Both the position numbers and the translations under genes were made by a program. Below, piece by piece: positions 1-11,472 of a stretch of 64,000 nucleotides of DNA. The notes beneath the pieces are model-generated. The model was not told the origin of the DNA and ran no database searches. It worked only from the letters and a program-made list of their open reading frames with translations. The stretch's first letter is position 1, and every line of letters starts with the position of its first letter. Origin of the DNA: Edaphobacter aggregans DSM 19364 (lineage in GTDB: Bacteria; Acidobacteriota; Terriglobia; Terriglobales; Acidobacteriaceae); NCBI RefSeq assembly GCF_000745965.1, contig NZ_JQKI01000022.1, positions 36,078 to 100,077 of the forward strand. The letters are read 5' to 3'.

Positions 1-42
1 TCCGTCAATGACACGCCTACGTTGGCAGTGAAAATGGTGGAT

Positions 43-1554
43 TTAGCGAGTGCTGGTTGTGCTTACAGTTTCTGTCGCGGCGGGCTGCAGTGTGGGGGTG
101 GCCGGCTGCATGGTGACGTCGGCACTGCGCTGGGCCAGGCCCAGGATGCGGTTGGGGGCGATGCCGAGGAGCAAGGTGGCGACTGCAGTGAACGTGAGGG
201 CAATGGCTGCCGGGATGGTGACCGGGGTCGAGACGTCGATGTGCTCCGTGTCCTGAACGGGGCGGGTGTAGAGGGCGGCGAGCAGACGGAGGTAGTAGAA
301 GCAGGCGATTCCGCTGTTGAAGAGGCCGATGACGGCGAGCCAGACGTTGCCGGAGTGTAGGGCGGCGGAGAAGACGTAGAACTTGCCGAAGAAGCCGCCG
401 GTGAAGGGGATTCCGATGAGGGAGAGGAGGAAGAAGGCGAGGGTGGCGGCGAGGACGGGGCGCTTGAGGGCGAGGCCGGTGTAGTCGTCGATGGTGCGGG
501 CGCGCTCGTCGTAGCCGCCGAGCTGGGTGATGACGGTGAAGGCTCCGACGTTCATGGCGGCATAGGCGGCGGTGTAAAAGCAGGCGGAGGCGATTCCGTC
601 GGCGGGGAAGGCGGTGTAGGCGACGAGCAGGTAGCCGGCGTGCGCGATGGAGGAGTAGGCGAGGAGGCGCTTGACGTCGCGCTGGAGCAGGGCGCCGAGA
701 TTGCCGACGAACATGGAGAGCGCGGCGATGATCCAGATGAGAGCGGCCCAGCGCGGCTCGTAGGTGGGGAAGCCGGAGAAGAGGATGCGGAGCAGGACGG
801 CGAAGGCGGCGGCCTTGGGAGCGGTGGACATAAGGCCGACCACAGGGGCGGGTGCGCCCTGGTAGACGTCGGGGGTCCAGACCTGGAAGGGCGCGGCGGA
901 GACCTTGAAGCCTAGCCCAATGATGATGAGGGCGAGCGAGAGGAGCGCGAGGGTGGGGGTGGCCGTGGTGGTGAGGCCATGAGCGAGGGCGTCGATGCGC
1001 GTGGTGCCGGTGGCGCCAAAGGCGAGCGCGATGCCGTAGAGGAAGAAGGCGGTCGCGAAGGAGCCCAGCAAAAAGTACTTGATGGAGGACTCGGAGGAGG
1101 TGGACTGGCCTTTGCGGAAGCCGGCAAGGATGTAGGTCGAGATGGAGGAGATCTCGAGGCCGACGAAGACCATCAACAGCTCGACGGAGCAGGTCATGAG
1201 CATCATGCCGGTGGCTCCGAAGAGGGTGAGGGCGTAGTACTCGCCGGTGACGTTGGCGTGGGTTTCAAAGTAGTCGAGGGAACTGAGGAGGGTGACGAGG
1301 ACGACTGCGGCGATGAGCAGATGGAAGAAGACGGAGAAGGCGTCGACCTGGACGGTTCCGAAGAAGCCGTGGATGGTTCCGAATCCGAGCTGATACCAGG
1401 CGGCGAGGCCGGAGGCTAGGGTGCCGAGGATGGCGAGCCAGCCGAGGGGCTTGCGGGCGTGGGCGGCGGGGAAGATGGGGTCAGCCAGCATGATGACGAT
1501 GCCGGTGAGGGTGAGGATGTATTCGGGAAGGAGAGCGAGGACGTTGGGAGACAT
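43..1554 (-). CDS. nuoN: NADH-quinone oxidoreductase subunit N
   Basis: Membrane-arm subunit of respiratory complex I, one of the three antiporter-like proton-pumping subunits. The 503-residue product is almost entirely hydrophobic with about 14 predicted membrane helices and matches the NuoN/MrpD-like family at normal length. The frame is open far upstream, but that part is arginine/proline-rich shadow of nuoM; the real start is the ATG whose first base overlaps the nuoM stop (TAATG), typical of translational coupling. It is the last gene of the operon; only 42 bases follow in the window. Confidence 0.96.
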   Translation of the reverse strand: MSPNVLALLPEYILTLTGIVIMLADPIFPAAHARKPLGWLAILGTLASGLAAWYQLGFGTIHGFFGTVQVDAFSVFFHLLIAAVVLVTLLSSLDYFETHANVTGEYYALTLFGATGMMLMTCSVELLMVFVGLEISSISTYILAGFRKGQSTSSESSIKYFLLGSFATAFFLYGIALAFGATGTTRIDALAHGLTTTATPTLALLSLALIIIGLGFKVSAAPFQVWTPDVYQGAPAPVVGLMSTAPKAAAFAVLLRILFSGFPTYEPRWAALIWIIAALSMFVGNLGALLQRDVKRLLAYSSIAHAGYLLVAYTAFPADGIASACFYTAAYAAMNVGAFTVITQLGGYDERARTIDDYTGLALKRPVLAATLAFFLLSLIGIPFTGGFFGKFYVFSAALHSGNVWLAVIGLFNSGIACFYYLRLLAALYTRPVQDTEHIDVSTPVTIPAAIALTFTAVATLLLGIAPNRILGLAQRSADVTMQPATPTLQPAATETVSTTSTR

Positions 1555-3128
1555 TACTGAGCTCCTTTCGTCTCGGAGGAGTGTGTGGTCATGTGCGAGG
1601 AGGCCTCGAAGTCTAACGTGACGGCCCGGGTCCGGTTGACGGTTGCGGCGATGCGGGAGCCTGCGGTGTCGATGGCCTTCATGAAGACAGGCGAGGCGAT
1701 GCCCATGAAGAGGAAGAGGACGACGAGCGGCCAGAGGGCGAGGTGCTCGCGGGGGGTGAGGTCGAGGGCGTCGATGTTGGTGGCGCGGCGGCTGAGGTCG
1801 CCATAGAAAACGCGCTGAATCATCCAGAGCATGTAGGAGGCTGTGAAGATGACGCTGGAGGTGGCGACGACGGTCCAGAGCGTGTGGTGCGCGATGGCGG
1901 ACTGCATGGTTCCGGAGAAGACGAGGAACTCGCCGACGAAGCCGTTGAGCATGGGGAGACCGGTGACGGAGAGCGAGGTGAGGACGAACATCGTCGCGAT
2001 CCAGGGGAGACGGGTGGCGAGTCCGCCGTACTCGCGAATGTCGTAGGTGCGGTAACGCTCGTAGAGCAGGCCGAGGAGCATGAATAGCGCTGAGCCGCCG
2101 ATGCCCTCGTTGAGGGTCTGGAAGATGCCGCCGTCGATTCCGGAGACGGTGCAGGCGAAGATCCCGAGGATGACGACGGAGACGTGGCCGAGGGTTCCGA
2201 AGGCGGCGAGGCGCTTGAGGTCCTTCTGGACGAGGGCGAGCAGAGCGCCGTAGATAATACCGATGGCTCCGAGGGCGAGCATGAAGGGAGCGATGCGGTG
2301 AGACTGGCCGGGGAAGATTCCGAAGGAGAAGCGGAGGATGGAGTAGAGGCCGAGTTTGCCGGCGATTACCATGACGGCCGCAGTCGGGGCCTCGGAGACG
2401 GCATCGGCGAGCCAGCCGTGCAGCGGGAAGACGGGGACCTTGACGGCGAAGGCGACGAGGAAGGCGAGGGACGCGAGCCAGAGGGCGGCGGTGTTGTCCG
2501 AGATGGTGTGCGCAGCGGCGAGGCTGGCTAGCTGCGGGTAGTCGAAGGTGCCGGTGCGGGCGTAGAGCCAGAGCATGGCGACGAGCAGGATGGCCGAGGG
2601 GATGAAGGCGTAGAGGAAGAACTTGATTGCGGCGCGGCGGCGGTTTTCGGTGCGGCCGAAGACGGCGATGAGGAGCGCCATGGGGACGAGCGAGAACTCC
2701 CAGAAGGCGTAGTAGAGGAAGAGGTCGAGCGAGACGAAGATGCCGAGTATCGCGACCTGCTGGAGGAGGAAGAGGGTGTAGAAGAGGCGGCGGCGATTGT
2801 CGATCGCGTTCCAGGAGATGATGACGCCGAGCGGGGCGAGCAGGCCGGCGAGGACGATGAGCCACATGGAGAGGCCGTCGACGCCGACGTGGTAGTGGAT
2901 GGCGGGGGAGGTGATCCAGGAGAAGTTCTGCTGGAACTGGAAGGAGCCGGAGGGGGCGGCGTAGTCGAAGTGGAAGGGGAGGTGGAGGGTGAGGAGGAAG
3001 GTGAGGAGGGTGACGGCGAGGGCTCCCCACTGCTGGATCCGGTCGCGGTCGGGCAAGAGAGCGAGGACGATGGCTCCGGCGAGCGGGACGAAGGTGATGA
3101 TCGTCAGGATGGTGTGGTCGATGTTCAT
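1554..3128 (-). CDS. nuoM: NADH-quinone oxidoreductase subunit M
   Basis: Antiporter-like proton-pumping subunit of the complex I membrane arm. The 524-residue polytopic protein carries the family core, including the [10 protein letters not shown] segment near residue 80 and the conserved lysine/glutamate-bearing helices. Length is normal for NuoM. It lies 22 bases after nuoL and overlaps nuoN by one base, in the canonical L-M-N order. Confidence 0.96.
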   Translation of the reverse strand: MNIDHTILTIITFVPLAGAIVLALLPDRDRIQQWGALAVTLLTFLLTLHLPFHFDYAAPSGSFQFQQNFSWITSPAIHYHVGVDGLSMWLIVLAGLLAPLGVIISWNAIDNRRRLFYTLFLLQQVAILGIFVSLDLFLYYAFWEFSLVPMALLIAVFGRTENRRRAAIKFFLYAFIPSAILLVAMLWLYARTGTFDYPQLASLAAAHTISDNTAALWLASLAFLVAFAVKVPVFPLHGWLADAVSEAPTAAVMVIAGKLGLYSILRFSFGIFPGQSHRIAPFMLALGAIGIIYGALLALVQKDLKRLAAFGTLGHVSVVILGIFACTVSGIDGGIFQTLNEGIGGSALFMLLGLLYERYRTYDIREYGGLATRLPWIATMFVLTSLSVTGLPMLNGFVGEFLVFSGTMQSAIAHHTLWTVVATSSVIFTASYMLWMIQRVFYGDLSRRATNIDALDLTPREHLALWPLVVLFLFMGIASPVFMKAIDTAGSRIAATVNRTRAVTLDFEASSHMTTHSSETKGAQ

Positions 3129-3150
3129 CGCAGAGAGCGTCCCAGTTTCC

Positions 3151-5136
3151 TTAGTTCGTTGAGTGCAACAAGAGTGTGTGGCTGAAGATCATGATGGCGA
3201 TAACGGCGGCTGCTCCGAGAGCGAGCCAGCCGGCGTAGGAGCGGATGTTTCCGGACTGAATGCGGCGGACGAGAGCGCCGAGCCCGCGGGTGGATGCGCC
3301 GGCGGCGAAACCGGAGCCGTTGACAAGGCCTCCATCGACGAGCGTGCCGAGGATGAGGCGGGAGAACATGAGGAGCGGAGTGACGAATACGGCCTGGTAG
3401 ATCTCGTCAATGTAGAACTTGTTCAAGACAATGCGGTAGAGGGCGGGGAAGCGCTGCGCGTAGGTGGTGGCGGTTCCGGGCTTCTTGTAGTAAAGGATGT
3501 AGGCGATAGAGAAGCCCATGGCCGCAGCGAGAACGGAGATGGCCATGAGGCCGAGTTCCAGGCCCCTGCTCGCGGTTTCGGCAGCGGGAGCGCCATTCGA
3601 GAAGATCGGATCGAGGAAGCCTTTAATCTCGTCGTGACCACCCATGGCGCTAGCGACGCCGACCCAGCCTCCGACGACAGAGAGCACGGCGAGGATCATA
3701 AGCGGGATGGTCATGACGAGTGGGGACTCGTGGACGCCGTGGGCGTGTTCTTCGTGCGCGTGAGGAGCGGGGTGTTCCTCAAAGCGCTGTTCGCCGAAGA
3801 AGGTTTTAAACCAGAGGCGGAACATGTAGAAGGAGGTCATACCGGCGGTGGTCACGCCGACGAGCCAGAGGAGCTTGCCGATGGGGTTGGGCGAGACGAA
3901 GGCGCGGAAGAGGATCTCATCTTTCGAGAAGAAGCCAGCCCAGCCGGGGGCTCCAGCGATGGCAAGAATGCCCATCGTCATGGTCCAGAAGGTGACGGGG
4001 ATGCGCTTGCGGAGGCCTCCCATGAGGCGCATGTCCTGCTCGCCGGAGAGGGCGTGAATGACGGAGCCGGCGGCGAGGAAGAGGAGCGCTTTGAAGAAGG
4101 CGTGGGTGAGGAGGTGGAAGATTCCTGCAGTGTAGGCTCCTACTCCGCAGGCGAGGAACATGTAGCCGAGCTGGGAGACGGTGGAGTAGGCGAGGACGCG
4201 CTTGATGTCGTGCTGGACGAGGCCGATGCAGCCGGCGAAGAGGGCCGTGGCCGCGCCGATGATGGCGACGACGCCGAGGGCGTAGGGCGAGCGGTCGAAG
4301 AGAGTGTGGCAGCGGGCGACCATGTAGACGCCTGCGGTGACCATCGTGGCAGCGTGGATGAGGGCGGATACCGGGGTGGGGCCTTCCATCGCGTCGGGGA
4401 GCCAGACGTAGAGGGGAATCTGCGCGGACTTGCCGGTGGCTCCTACGACGAGGAGAAGGGCGATGGCGGTGAGGAAGCCGCCCTGCCATTCAGGGTGCTG
4501 CTGGATGGTGGAGAAGACGGTGGAGAAGTCGAGCGAGCCGAAGTGCGCGACGAGGAGAAACATCGCGAGGAGGAAGCCGAAGTCGCCGATGCGGTTGACG
4601 ATGAAGGCTTTTTTGCCGGCGTGGGCGGCGGAGTCCTTGCGGAAGTAGAAGCCGATGAGGAGGTAGGAGGCGAGACCGACGCCCTCCCATCCGACGAAGA
4701 GGAGGAGGAAGTTGGCCGAGAGGACCAGAACCAGCATGAAGAACATGAAGAGGTTCAGGTAGGCGAAGAAGCGCCAGTAGCCCTCTTCGTGCGCCATGTA
4801 GCCGACGGAGTAGACGTGGATGAGGAAGCCGACGCCGGTGATGACGCCGAGCATGATAAGGGTCAGGTGGTCGACGGTGAAGGCGAAGTCGGCATGGAAG
4901 CCGGAGATCTGGATCCAGTTATTGCCGAAGAGAGTGATGACGGAGTGAACGGACTCAGGGGCTCCCGGGGCCTTCATCGAGAACCAGAGCCAGAGCCAGA
5001 GACAGGCGGAGAGGAAGGTGGGGATGAGAGCGACGGCGGAGACGAGCGCGCGCGGCAGGCGGCGGCCCAGTGTTCCGTTGATGAGGAATCCCGCGAAGGG
5101 GAGCAGCGGAATTAACCAAAGGTAGTCAGCGGGCAT
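3151..5136 (-). CDS. nuoL: NADH-quinone oxidoreductase subunit L
   Basis: Largest antiporter-like subunit of complex I; its long lateral helix braces the membrane arm. The start chosen is the ATG giving MPADYLWLIPLLPF, which yields 661 residues, the usual NuoL size; a longer open frame upstream is low-complexity shadow of nuoK. The antiporter core (about residues 60-420) is followed by a histidine-rich loop and the C-terminal amphipathic region. The start is 16 bases after the nuoK stop. Confidence 0.96.
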   Translation of the reverse strand: MPADYLWLIPLLPFAGFLINGTLGRRLPRALVSAVALIPTFLSACLWLWLWFSMKAPGAPESVHSVITLFGNNWIQISGFHADFAFTVDHLTLIMLGVITGVGFLIHVYSVGYMAHEEGYWRFFAYLNLFMFFMLVLVLSANFLLLFVGWEGVGLASYLLIGFYFRKDSAAHAGKKAFIVNRIGDFGFLLAMFLLVAHFGSLDFSTVFSTIQQHPEWQGGFLTAIALLLVVGATGKSAQIPLYVWLPDAMEGPTPVSALIHAATMVTAGVYMVARCHTLFDRSPYALGVVAIIGAATALFAGCIGLVQHDIKRVLAYSTVSQLGYMFLACGVGAYTAGIFHLLTHAFFKALLFLAAGSVIHALSGEQDMRLMGGLRKRIPVTFWTMTMGILAIAGAPGWAGFFSKDEILFRAFVSPNPIGKLLWLVGVTTAGMTSFYMFRLWFKTFFGEQRFEEHPAPHAHEEHAHGVHESPLVMTIPLMILAVLSVVGGWVGVASAMGGHDEIKGFLDPIFSNGAPAAETASRGLELGLMAISVLAAAMGFSIAYILYYKKPGTATTYAQRFPALYRIVLNKFYIDEIYQAVFVTPLLMFSRLILGTLVDGGLVNGSGFAAGASTRGLGALVRRIQSGNIRSYAGWLALGAAAVIAIMIFSHTLLLHSTN

Positions 5137-5152
5137 CTCGTGTCTCGTGTCC

Positions 5153-5464
5153 TTAGTTCTTGAGCAGGTTGACCTGGTCGACGTTGAGGGTCTGGCGGGT
5201 GCGGAAGATGGCGATGATGATGGCCAGTCCGACGGCTGCCTCGGCTGCGGCGACGACCATGACGAAGAAGACGAAGATCTGTCCGGTGATCTGGTGCCAC
5301 ATGTGTGCGAAGGCGACGAAGGTGAGGTTGACGGCGTTGAGCATGAGCTCAATCGACATGAAGATGGTGATGATGTTGCGCTTAATGAGGAAGCTGGCTA
5401 CGCCGATGGAGAAGAGGACCGCGGCGAGGATCAGGTACGCGGAGATGGGAACGGTCGCGGACAT
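5153..5464 (-). CDS. nuoK: NADH-quinone oxidoreductase subunit K
   Basis: Small membrane subunit of complex I related to MrpC. The 103-residue protein has three transmembrane helices; conserved acidic residues sit in the second and third helices ([13 protein letters not shown] and downstream), as in the family. It lies between nuoJ (6-base gap) and nuoL (16-base gap). Confidence 0.96.
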   Translation of the reverse strand: MSATVPISAYLILAAVLFSIGVASFLIKRNIITIFMSIELMLNAVNLTFVAFAHMWHQITGQIFVFFVMVVAAAEAAVGLAIIIAIFRTRQTLNVDQVNLLKN

Positions 5465-5470
5465 TGGTGA

Positions 5471-5977
5471 TTACTGCTCCTTTCGCGCGAGCACGACGGC
5501 TCCGAGGATGGCGACGAGGATGAGGATGCTGGTGACCTCGAACGGAAGTAGGAGATCTCGGAAGAGAACTTGGGAGATCTCGGCGATGTTGTTGACGGCG
5601 TGGGTGAGGTGGTTGGTGAGGTCGGTGGAGCCGAAGGCCTTGCCGTTGGTGAGGAAGACGAAGCTGAGGAGGCAGAAGACGGCGGCGGCTCCGGGGACTC
5701 CCGCGAGGTAGGCGGCGCGGCTGCCGTGGGTGCGCTCTTCCTCGCCGGCGTTCAAGAGCATGACGACGAAGACGAAGAGGACCATGATGGCGCCGGAGTA
5801 GACGATGACCTGGGCGGCGGCGAGGAACTCGGCGCCGAGGGACCAGTAGAGGACGGCCAGCGACATCATGACGACGACGAGGGAGAGCGCCGAGTTGATG
5901 GGGTGCCGCTGCAGCAGGAAGTTGATGGCTCCGGCGACGGCGAGCAGGCCAAAGATGATGAACAGTGCCAGTTGCAT
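5471..5977 (-). CDS. nuoJ: NADH-quinone oxidoreductase subunit J
   Basis: Membrane subunit of complex I with five predicted helices in 168 residues, including the conserved VIVYSGAIMVLFVFVVMLL segment that contains the family's pi-bulge helix. Length is normal. In canonical operons nuoI would precede it; here the upstream neighbour is nuoH, with a 94-base gap that holds a hairpin and no gene. Confidence 0.95.
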   Translation of the reverse strand: MQLALFIIFGLLAVAGAINFLLQRHPINSALSLVVVMMSLAVLYWSLGAEFLAAAQVIVYSGAIMVLFVFVVMLLNAGEEERTHGSRAAYLAGVPGAAAVFCLLSFVFLTNGKAFGSTDLTNHLTHAVNNIAEISQVLFRDLLLPFEVTSILILVAILGAVVLARKEQ

Positions 5978-6040
5978 GATACTCCGCGGATTCTTTTACC
6001 GATGAATCGCTTGAATCATTTGAAACAGCGCAGGTTTTAG

Positions 6041-6071
6041 GGCTACCTGTTGATTGTAATAGCAGGTAGCC
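6041..6071 (-). other. Hairpin between nuoH and nuoJ, where nuoI is expected
   Basis: A perfect 9-bp inverted repeat (GGCTACCTG / CAGGTAGCC) with a 13-nt loop begins one base after the nuoH stop codon. There is no U-run, so it is more likely an mRNA processing or stability element, or a partial terminator, than a full intrinsic terminator. It is the largest structure in the only sizeable gap of the H-N part of the operon. Confidence 0.55.
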
Positions 6072-7145
6072 TCATCCCCTGAGTGCGAGGACGAGCGAAG
6101 TGACGATGATGTTGAGGATGGCGACGGGGAGCAGGAACTTCCAGCCGAAGGCCATCAGTTGGTCGTACCGGAAACGGGGAAGCGTGGCGCGTACCCAGAT
6201 GTAGAGCAGAAGGAACCCGAGGACCTTGGCCACGAACCAGAGGACGGGGAAGATGGCCGAGAGGATGGGGCCGCCGAAGTTGTCGGGGAGCAGGTGGCCG
6301 AGAGGGCTGGACGGGCCGCCGAAGAAGAGCAGCGTGGCGACGCAGGCAACGGTGATCATGTTGGCGTACTCGGCCATGAAGAACATGGCGAACTTCATGG
6401 AAGAGTACTCGGTGTGGTAGCCGGCGACGAGCTCGGATTCGGCCTCGGGGAGATCGAAGGGAGCGCGGTTGGTCTCGGCGTAGGCGGCCATCAGGTAGAT
6501 GAAGAAGGCGACGAACTGGAAGCCGCCGAAGATGTTCCAGGAGAGCGCGCCGTGGGTGGACTGGACGTCGACGATGTCCCGGAGGCGGAGCGAGCCGGCG
6601 CGGAGGACGACACCGACGAGTGAGAGGCCGAGGGCGAGCTCGTAGCTGATGACCTGCGAGGTGGCGCGCAGGGAGCCGAGCAGGGCGAACTTGTTGTTCG
6701 AGGACCAGCCGGAGAGCGCGATGCCGTAGACGCCGATGGACGTGATGCCGAGGATGACCAAAAGGCCGATGTTGACGTCGGCGATTGTCCCCATGTCGAC
6801 ACTGATTCCATTTGCCGTGATATGCGTGACTGCTCCGAAGGGAACGACGGCGATCGAGATGAGCGCGCAGGTGAGCGCGATGATGGGGGCGAGGATGAAG
6901 AGGGGGCGGTCGGCGGCCATGGGGATGAGGTCTTCTTTGAGGAAGAGCTTGATGCCGTCGGCGAGGGGCTGGAGGAGGCCGAAGGGGCCGACGCGCGAGG
7001 GTCCCCAGCGATTCTGCATGCGGCCGAGGACCTTGCGCTCGAGCAGAACGGTGTAGGCGACGGCCATCAGGGTGATGACGAGCACGACGACGATCTTGAG
7101 GATCGAGAGCAACAGGAATGTCTGGAAGTCGGTGAGGTGGCTCAC
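6072..7145 (-). CDS. nuoH: NADH-quinone oxidoreductase subunit H
   Basis: Complex I subunit that forms much of the quinone-binding chamber at the joint of the two arms. The 357-residue protein has about eight to nine helices and carries family signatures: ERKVLGRMQNRWGPSRVGPFG near residue 35 and the ETNRAPFDLPEAESELVAG loop around residue 225 that faces the quinone site. It starts 28 bases after the nuoG stop. NuoI, which normally follows NuoH and contacts it, is not encoded next to it. Confidence 0.97.
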   Translation of the reverse strand: MSHLTDFQTFLLLSILKIVVVLVITLMAVAYTVLLERKVLGRMQNRWGPSRVGPFGLLQPLADGIKLFLKEDLIPMAADRPLFILAPIIALTCALISIAVVPFGAVTHITANGISVDMGTIADVNIGLLVILGITSIGVYGIALSGWSSNNKFALLGSLRATSQVISYELALGLSLVGVVLRAGSLRLRDIVDVQSTHGALSWNIFGGFQFVAFFIYLMAAYAETNRAPFDLPEAESELVAGYHTEYSSMKFAMFFMAEYANMITVACVATLLFFGGPSSPLGHLLPDNFGGPILSAIFPVLWFVAKVLGFLLLYIWVRATLPRFRYDQLMAFGWKFLLPVAILNIIVTSLVLALRG

Positions 7146-7173
7146 GGTATTTGCTCTTACTCCTGTGTCAGCA

Positions 7174-9558
7174 TCATTTGGCTGCGGTGTGGATCTGGAT
7201 CAGCGACTCATTGGCCTGGTAGCGCTGAACGTCGTTGAGGGCGGGTGAGAAGCGGCCCAGGGTTCCGGAGGTGAAGAGGCCGTCGCCGGAGGGAAGCACG
7301 AGGTCGCGGCGGGCGGCGGCGGAAGCGGTAGCGGCTGGCTCGAGGTGTTGATCGTTGCCGCTGAGCAGCTGCAGGCGGAGAAGGTTGTAGCCGGGGACGA
7401 GGCGCTGGATCTCGTCGAGGATGGCGAAGGGATCGAAGGGCGAGAGCTTGGGCTCGAGGTTGTTGGCGGTGAGCCAGACGGCGTGCTGGTCGGCCTCGCC
7501 CGAATGCACGCCGCGGGACTGGCCGAGGTCGGCGCGGATGCCCTGGGTCTGTTTTCCGAAGGGAACGAGGGACTTGATGTCGTCGCCCACCTTGTCGGCG
7601 ACGCGGACGATCATCTCGAAGTCGGAGCGTACGCCGGCACGGTCGCCAGCCTTCTGGACGAGCTGGAGGTCGCCGTAGCTGTTGGTGACCGAGCCTGCCT
7701 TCTCGTAGAGGTTGGCGGCGGGAAGGATGACGTCGGCCAGCTGCGCGGTCTCGGTGAGGAACATCTCGTGGACGACGACGAAGGTGTCCTTGAGGGCGGC
7801 GGGGTCGATGTTGTAGCGGGAGATGGGGTTGGAGTTGACGACGTAGAGGGCGGAGAGCTCGCCGCGGCCGGCTGCCTCGAAGATCTGGAGCATGTCGAGG
7901 CCAGGTTGTGTGGGAGCGTTCTGCTCGGCGTAGGGTCCCGGGTTGGTGACAGGGACGTAGCCGGGGAGCATGTCGGGGAGCAGGCCCATGTCAGCTGCGC
8001 CGCGGGAGTTGACGTAGTCGGAGAGGAGAGCGAACTTCGCGCCGGGGATGGTGAGGCCGAAGTCGATGAGACGCTTGAGGTCGGCGCCGCGATGCTCGGA
8101 GCCGATGAGGATGAGGAGCTTCTCCTCGGCCTTGACGGCGTCGCGGAAGGAGTTGAGGGCGTCGGCGTTGGTGGACGCGGATGAGGCGGAGGCGGCGTCT
8201 CCAGCGAGGTAGGCGGCGAGAGCGCCGTAACCGAAGGGCGCTAGCTGGAGGAAGGCTTTAGCCTGACGGCGAAGTTTGATCTTCTCGGTGTTGGCGATGT
8301 AGAGGCGGGCTTTGTGGAGGCGGACGTCGGTGCGGAGATTCCAGGCGGTGCCGGGGGCCTGGTTGGTGGGGTCGCCGCCGACGATGAGGACTGCGGGGTA
8401 GCTCTGAGTATCGCGCAGAGAGGCGGTGCGGTTCTTCTGGCCAGAGAGCGCCTGGGCGAAGGTGACGTAGTCAGCGGTGCGGTGATGGTCGATGTTGTTG
8501 GTGCCGAGGACGGTGCGGGCGAACTTCTGGAGGAGGTAGGCCTCCTCGTTGGTGAGGCGGTTGCCGCCGATGACGCCGATGGACTTGCCACCCTTTGCGT
8601 CGCGCAGCTCGCGGAGCTTCTTGCCGGTGTGGTGGAAGGCCTCCTCCCAGGAGACTTCCTTGAGGGAGCCGTCGGACTGACGGACGAGCGGAGCGGTGAT
8701 GCGCTCCGGGGAGTTGGCGAAGTCGAAGGCGTAGCGGCCCTTGTTGCAGAGGAAGTCGCCGTTGATGCCCGACTTGTCACGGTTGTCGCCGCGAACGATC
8801 TCTGCGCCGTCGGAGGTGGAGCGTACGCCGAGGGTGGTCTTGCAGCCGTCTCCGCAGTGAGTGCAGACGGTGGCGACGTGGTTCATCTCCCAGGGGCGGG
8901 TCTTGTAGCGGTAGGCGCCGCTGGTCAAAGCGCCTACCGGGCAGGCATCGATGCACATGCCGCACTGCTCGCAGTCGAGGTGGGCGAGGTGGTCGGGCGA
9001 CTGCGCGGCGGGGATGTTAGGCGCAATGACGGCTGACGAGCCGCGGTTCTGGATGCCGAGGGCGAAGACGTCCATGCCCTCGCCGCACATGCGAATGCAG
9101 CGGTAGCAGAGGATGCAGCGGGGGCGGTCGAAGTAGACGACAGGGGACCACTGCTGCTCTTCGCGGTGGTTCTTAGCTTCGGCGTAAAGGCTCTCGCCGG
9201 CGCCGTACTTGAAGGTCATGTCCTGCAGTTCGCACTCGCCGCCGGCGTCGCAGACGGGGCAGTCCAGAGGGTGGTTGCCGAGCAGGAGCTGAATGGTGGC
9301 CTTGCGGGCCTGCGCGATCTCAGGGGTCTCAGTCTGGACGACCATGCCCTCGGTGACGGGGGTGGTGCAGGCGGTCTGGAGCTTGGGCATCTTCTCGACG
9401 CGAACGACGCACATGCGGCAGGCGGCCTGGAGCGAGAGGCCGGGGTAGTAGCAGAAGGCGGGGACCTCGATGCCGGCGGCTTTGCAGGCGTCGATAAGCA
9501 GCGTGCCCGCCGGGGCGGTGAGTTGTTTGCCGTCTACTGTGAACTTTACGTCTGGCAT
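7174..9558 (-). CDS. nuoG: NADH-quinone oxidoreductase subunit G
   Basis: Iron-sulfur subunit of the NADH-oxidising arm, 794 residues. An N-terminal 2Fe-2S ferredoxin domain (C36, C47, C50, C64) is followed by the His-Cys3 cluster motif near residue 105, two ferredoxin-like CxxCxxC motifs near residues 150 and 195 and a molybdopterin-oxidoreductase-like domain. The latter retains a CxxCxxxC...C set (CTHCGDGC, then CNKG), which in family members holds the off-pathway cluster N7. Its ATG directly follows the nuoF stop. The second ferredoxin motif is standard NuoG, not a fused NuoI. Confidence 0.95.
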   Translation of the reverse strand: MPDVKFTVDGKQLTAPAGTLLIDACKAAGIEVPAFCYYPGLSLQAACRMCVVRVEKMPKLQTACTTPVTEGMVVQTETPEIAQARKATIQLLLGNHPLDCPVCDAGGECELQDMTFKYGAGESLYAEAKNHREEQQWSPVVYFDRPRCILCYRCIRMCGEGMDVFALGIQNRGSSAVIAPNIPAAQSPDHLAHLDCEQCGMCIDACPVGALTSGAYRYKTRPWEMNHVATVCTHCGDGCKTTLGVRSTSDGAEIVRGDNRDKSGINGDFLCNKGRYAFDFANSPERITAPLVRQSDGSLKEVSWEEAFHHTGKKLRELRDAKGGKSIGVIGGNRLTNEEAYLLQKFARTVLGTNNIDHHRTADYVTFAQALSGQKNRTASLRDTQSYPAVLIVGGDPTNQAPGTAWNLRTDVRLHKARLYIANTEKIKLRRQAKAFLQLAPFGYGALAAYLAGDAASASSASTNADALNSFRDAVKAEEKLLILIGSEHRGADLKRLIDFGLTIPGAKFALLSDYVNSRGAADMGLLPDMLPGYVPVTNPGPYAEQNAPTQPGLDMLQIFEAAGRGELSALYVVNSNPISRYNIDPAALKDTFVVVHEMFLTETAQLADVILPAANLYEKAGSVTNSYGDLQLVQKAGDRAGVRSDFEMIVRVADKVGDDIKSLVPFGKQTQGIRADLGQSRGVHSGEADQHAVWLTANNLEPKLSPFDPFAILDEIQRLVPGYNLLRLQLLSGNDQHLEPAATASAAARRDLVLPSGDGLFTSGTLGRFSPALNDVQRYQANESLIQIHTAAK

Positions 9559-10887
<1,329 letters not shown>

Positions 10888-11397
10888 TTACTTCACGTCC
10901 TTTCCCTTGCCGGCGCGGTAGGTCTCGATGATCTCGTCGACCTTTGCGGTGGTGAGGTTGTCGTGGAAGTCGTAGTTGACCTGTATGGCCGGGGCCCAGC
11001 AGCAGGCTCCGATGCATTCGACCTCTTCGAGCGAGAAGGTGCCGTCGGGGGTGACCTCTTTGTGGCCGATGCCGAGCTTTGCCTTGCAGTGGTCGAGGAT
11101 CTCGTAGCCTCCGCGCAGCATGCAGGAGATGTTGGTGCAGACCTGCACGTTGTACTTGCCCGCGGGTTTGGTGCGGAGCATGGAGTAGTAGGAGAGGACG
11201 TTGCGGACGTCGAGTTCGAGCAGGTCGAGACGCTGGGCGATCTCGGTGACGACGGCATCGGAGATGTAGCCGACCTCGTCCTGCGCGTAGAGCAGCATGG
11301 GAACGAGGGCGGAGCGCTTGACTGGGTAGATAGTTACCAGGTGGTCGAAGCGTGCGGCTGTCTCGGGAGTGAAGATCGAATTTGTAATCGTGCTCAT
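10888..11397 (-). CDS. nuoE: NADH-quinone oxidoreductase subunit E
   Basis: Thioredoxin-fold subunit carrying 2Fe-2S cluster N1a. The 169-residue product has the four cysteine ligands as CTNISC and CIGACC. The start is the ATG giving MSTITNSIFTPE; the frame stays open upstream only because it runs through a dispersed intergenic repeat (translated as RPERSEVEK), so longer predictions should be rejected. Two unknown genes and the repeat separate it from nuoD. Confidence 0.94.
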   Translation of the reverse strand: MSTITNSIFTPETAARFDHLVTIYPVKRSALVPMLLYAQDEVGYISDAVVTEIAQRLDLLELDVRNVLSYYSMLRTKPAGKYNVQVCTNISCMLRGGYEILDHCKAKLGIGHKEVTPDGTFSLEEVECIGACCWAPAIQVNYDFHDNLTTAKVDEIIETYRAGKGKDVK

Positions 11398-11430
11398 CGT
11401 GTGACTTCCTGGGCGGTAAGGGGAAGCAGA

Positions 11431-11465
11431 TTTCTCCACTTCGCTACGCTCCGGTCGGAATGACA
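11431..11465. repeat. Dispersed intergenic repeat, copy 1
   Basis: A 35-bp element with the core CTTCGCTACGCTCCGGTCGG followed by AATGACA. Related copies occur at 29108-29149 and, inside uvrC, at 30401-30438, all in the same orientation. It sits between the small unknown gene at 11473 and nuoE, inside the nuo operon. Confidence 0.7.
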
Positions 11466-11472
11466 ACCAAAA

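Noticed and set aside
1554..3030. Upstream extension of nuoN (995-residue frame)
   Set aside because: The extra part is Arg/Pro-rich and lies over nuoM; the ATG at 1554 overlaps the nuoM stop and gives normal NuoN length.
3163..5115. 650-codon open frame on the plus strand opposite nuoL
   Set aside because: It is antisense to a gene with clear complex I motifs; its product is Glu/Gly/Asp-rich without any fold, the usual result of high-GC codon use on the other strand. The same holds for many other long plus-strand frames over the nuo operon.
7174..9558. NuoI fused into NuoG
   Set aside because: The two CxxCxxC motifs are in the regular NuoG ferredoxin region; length and order match ordinary NuoG, with no extra NuoI domain.
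11398..11466. N-terminal extension of NuoE
   Set aside because: It translates a dispersed repeat and is not part of the family.
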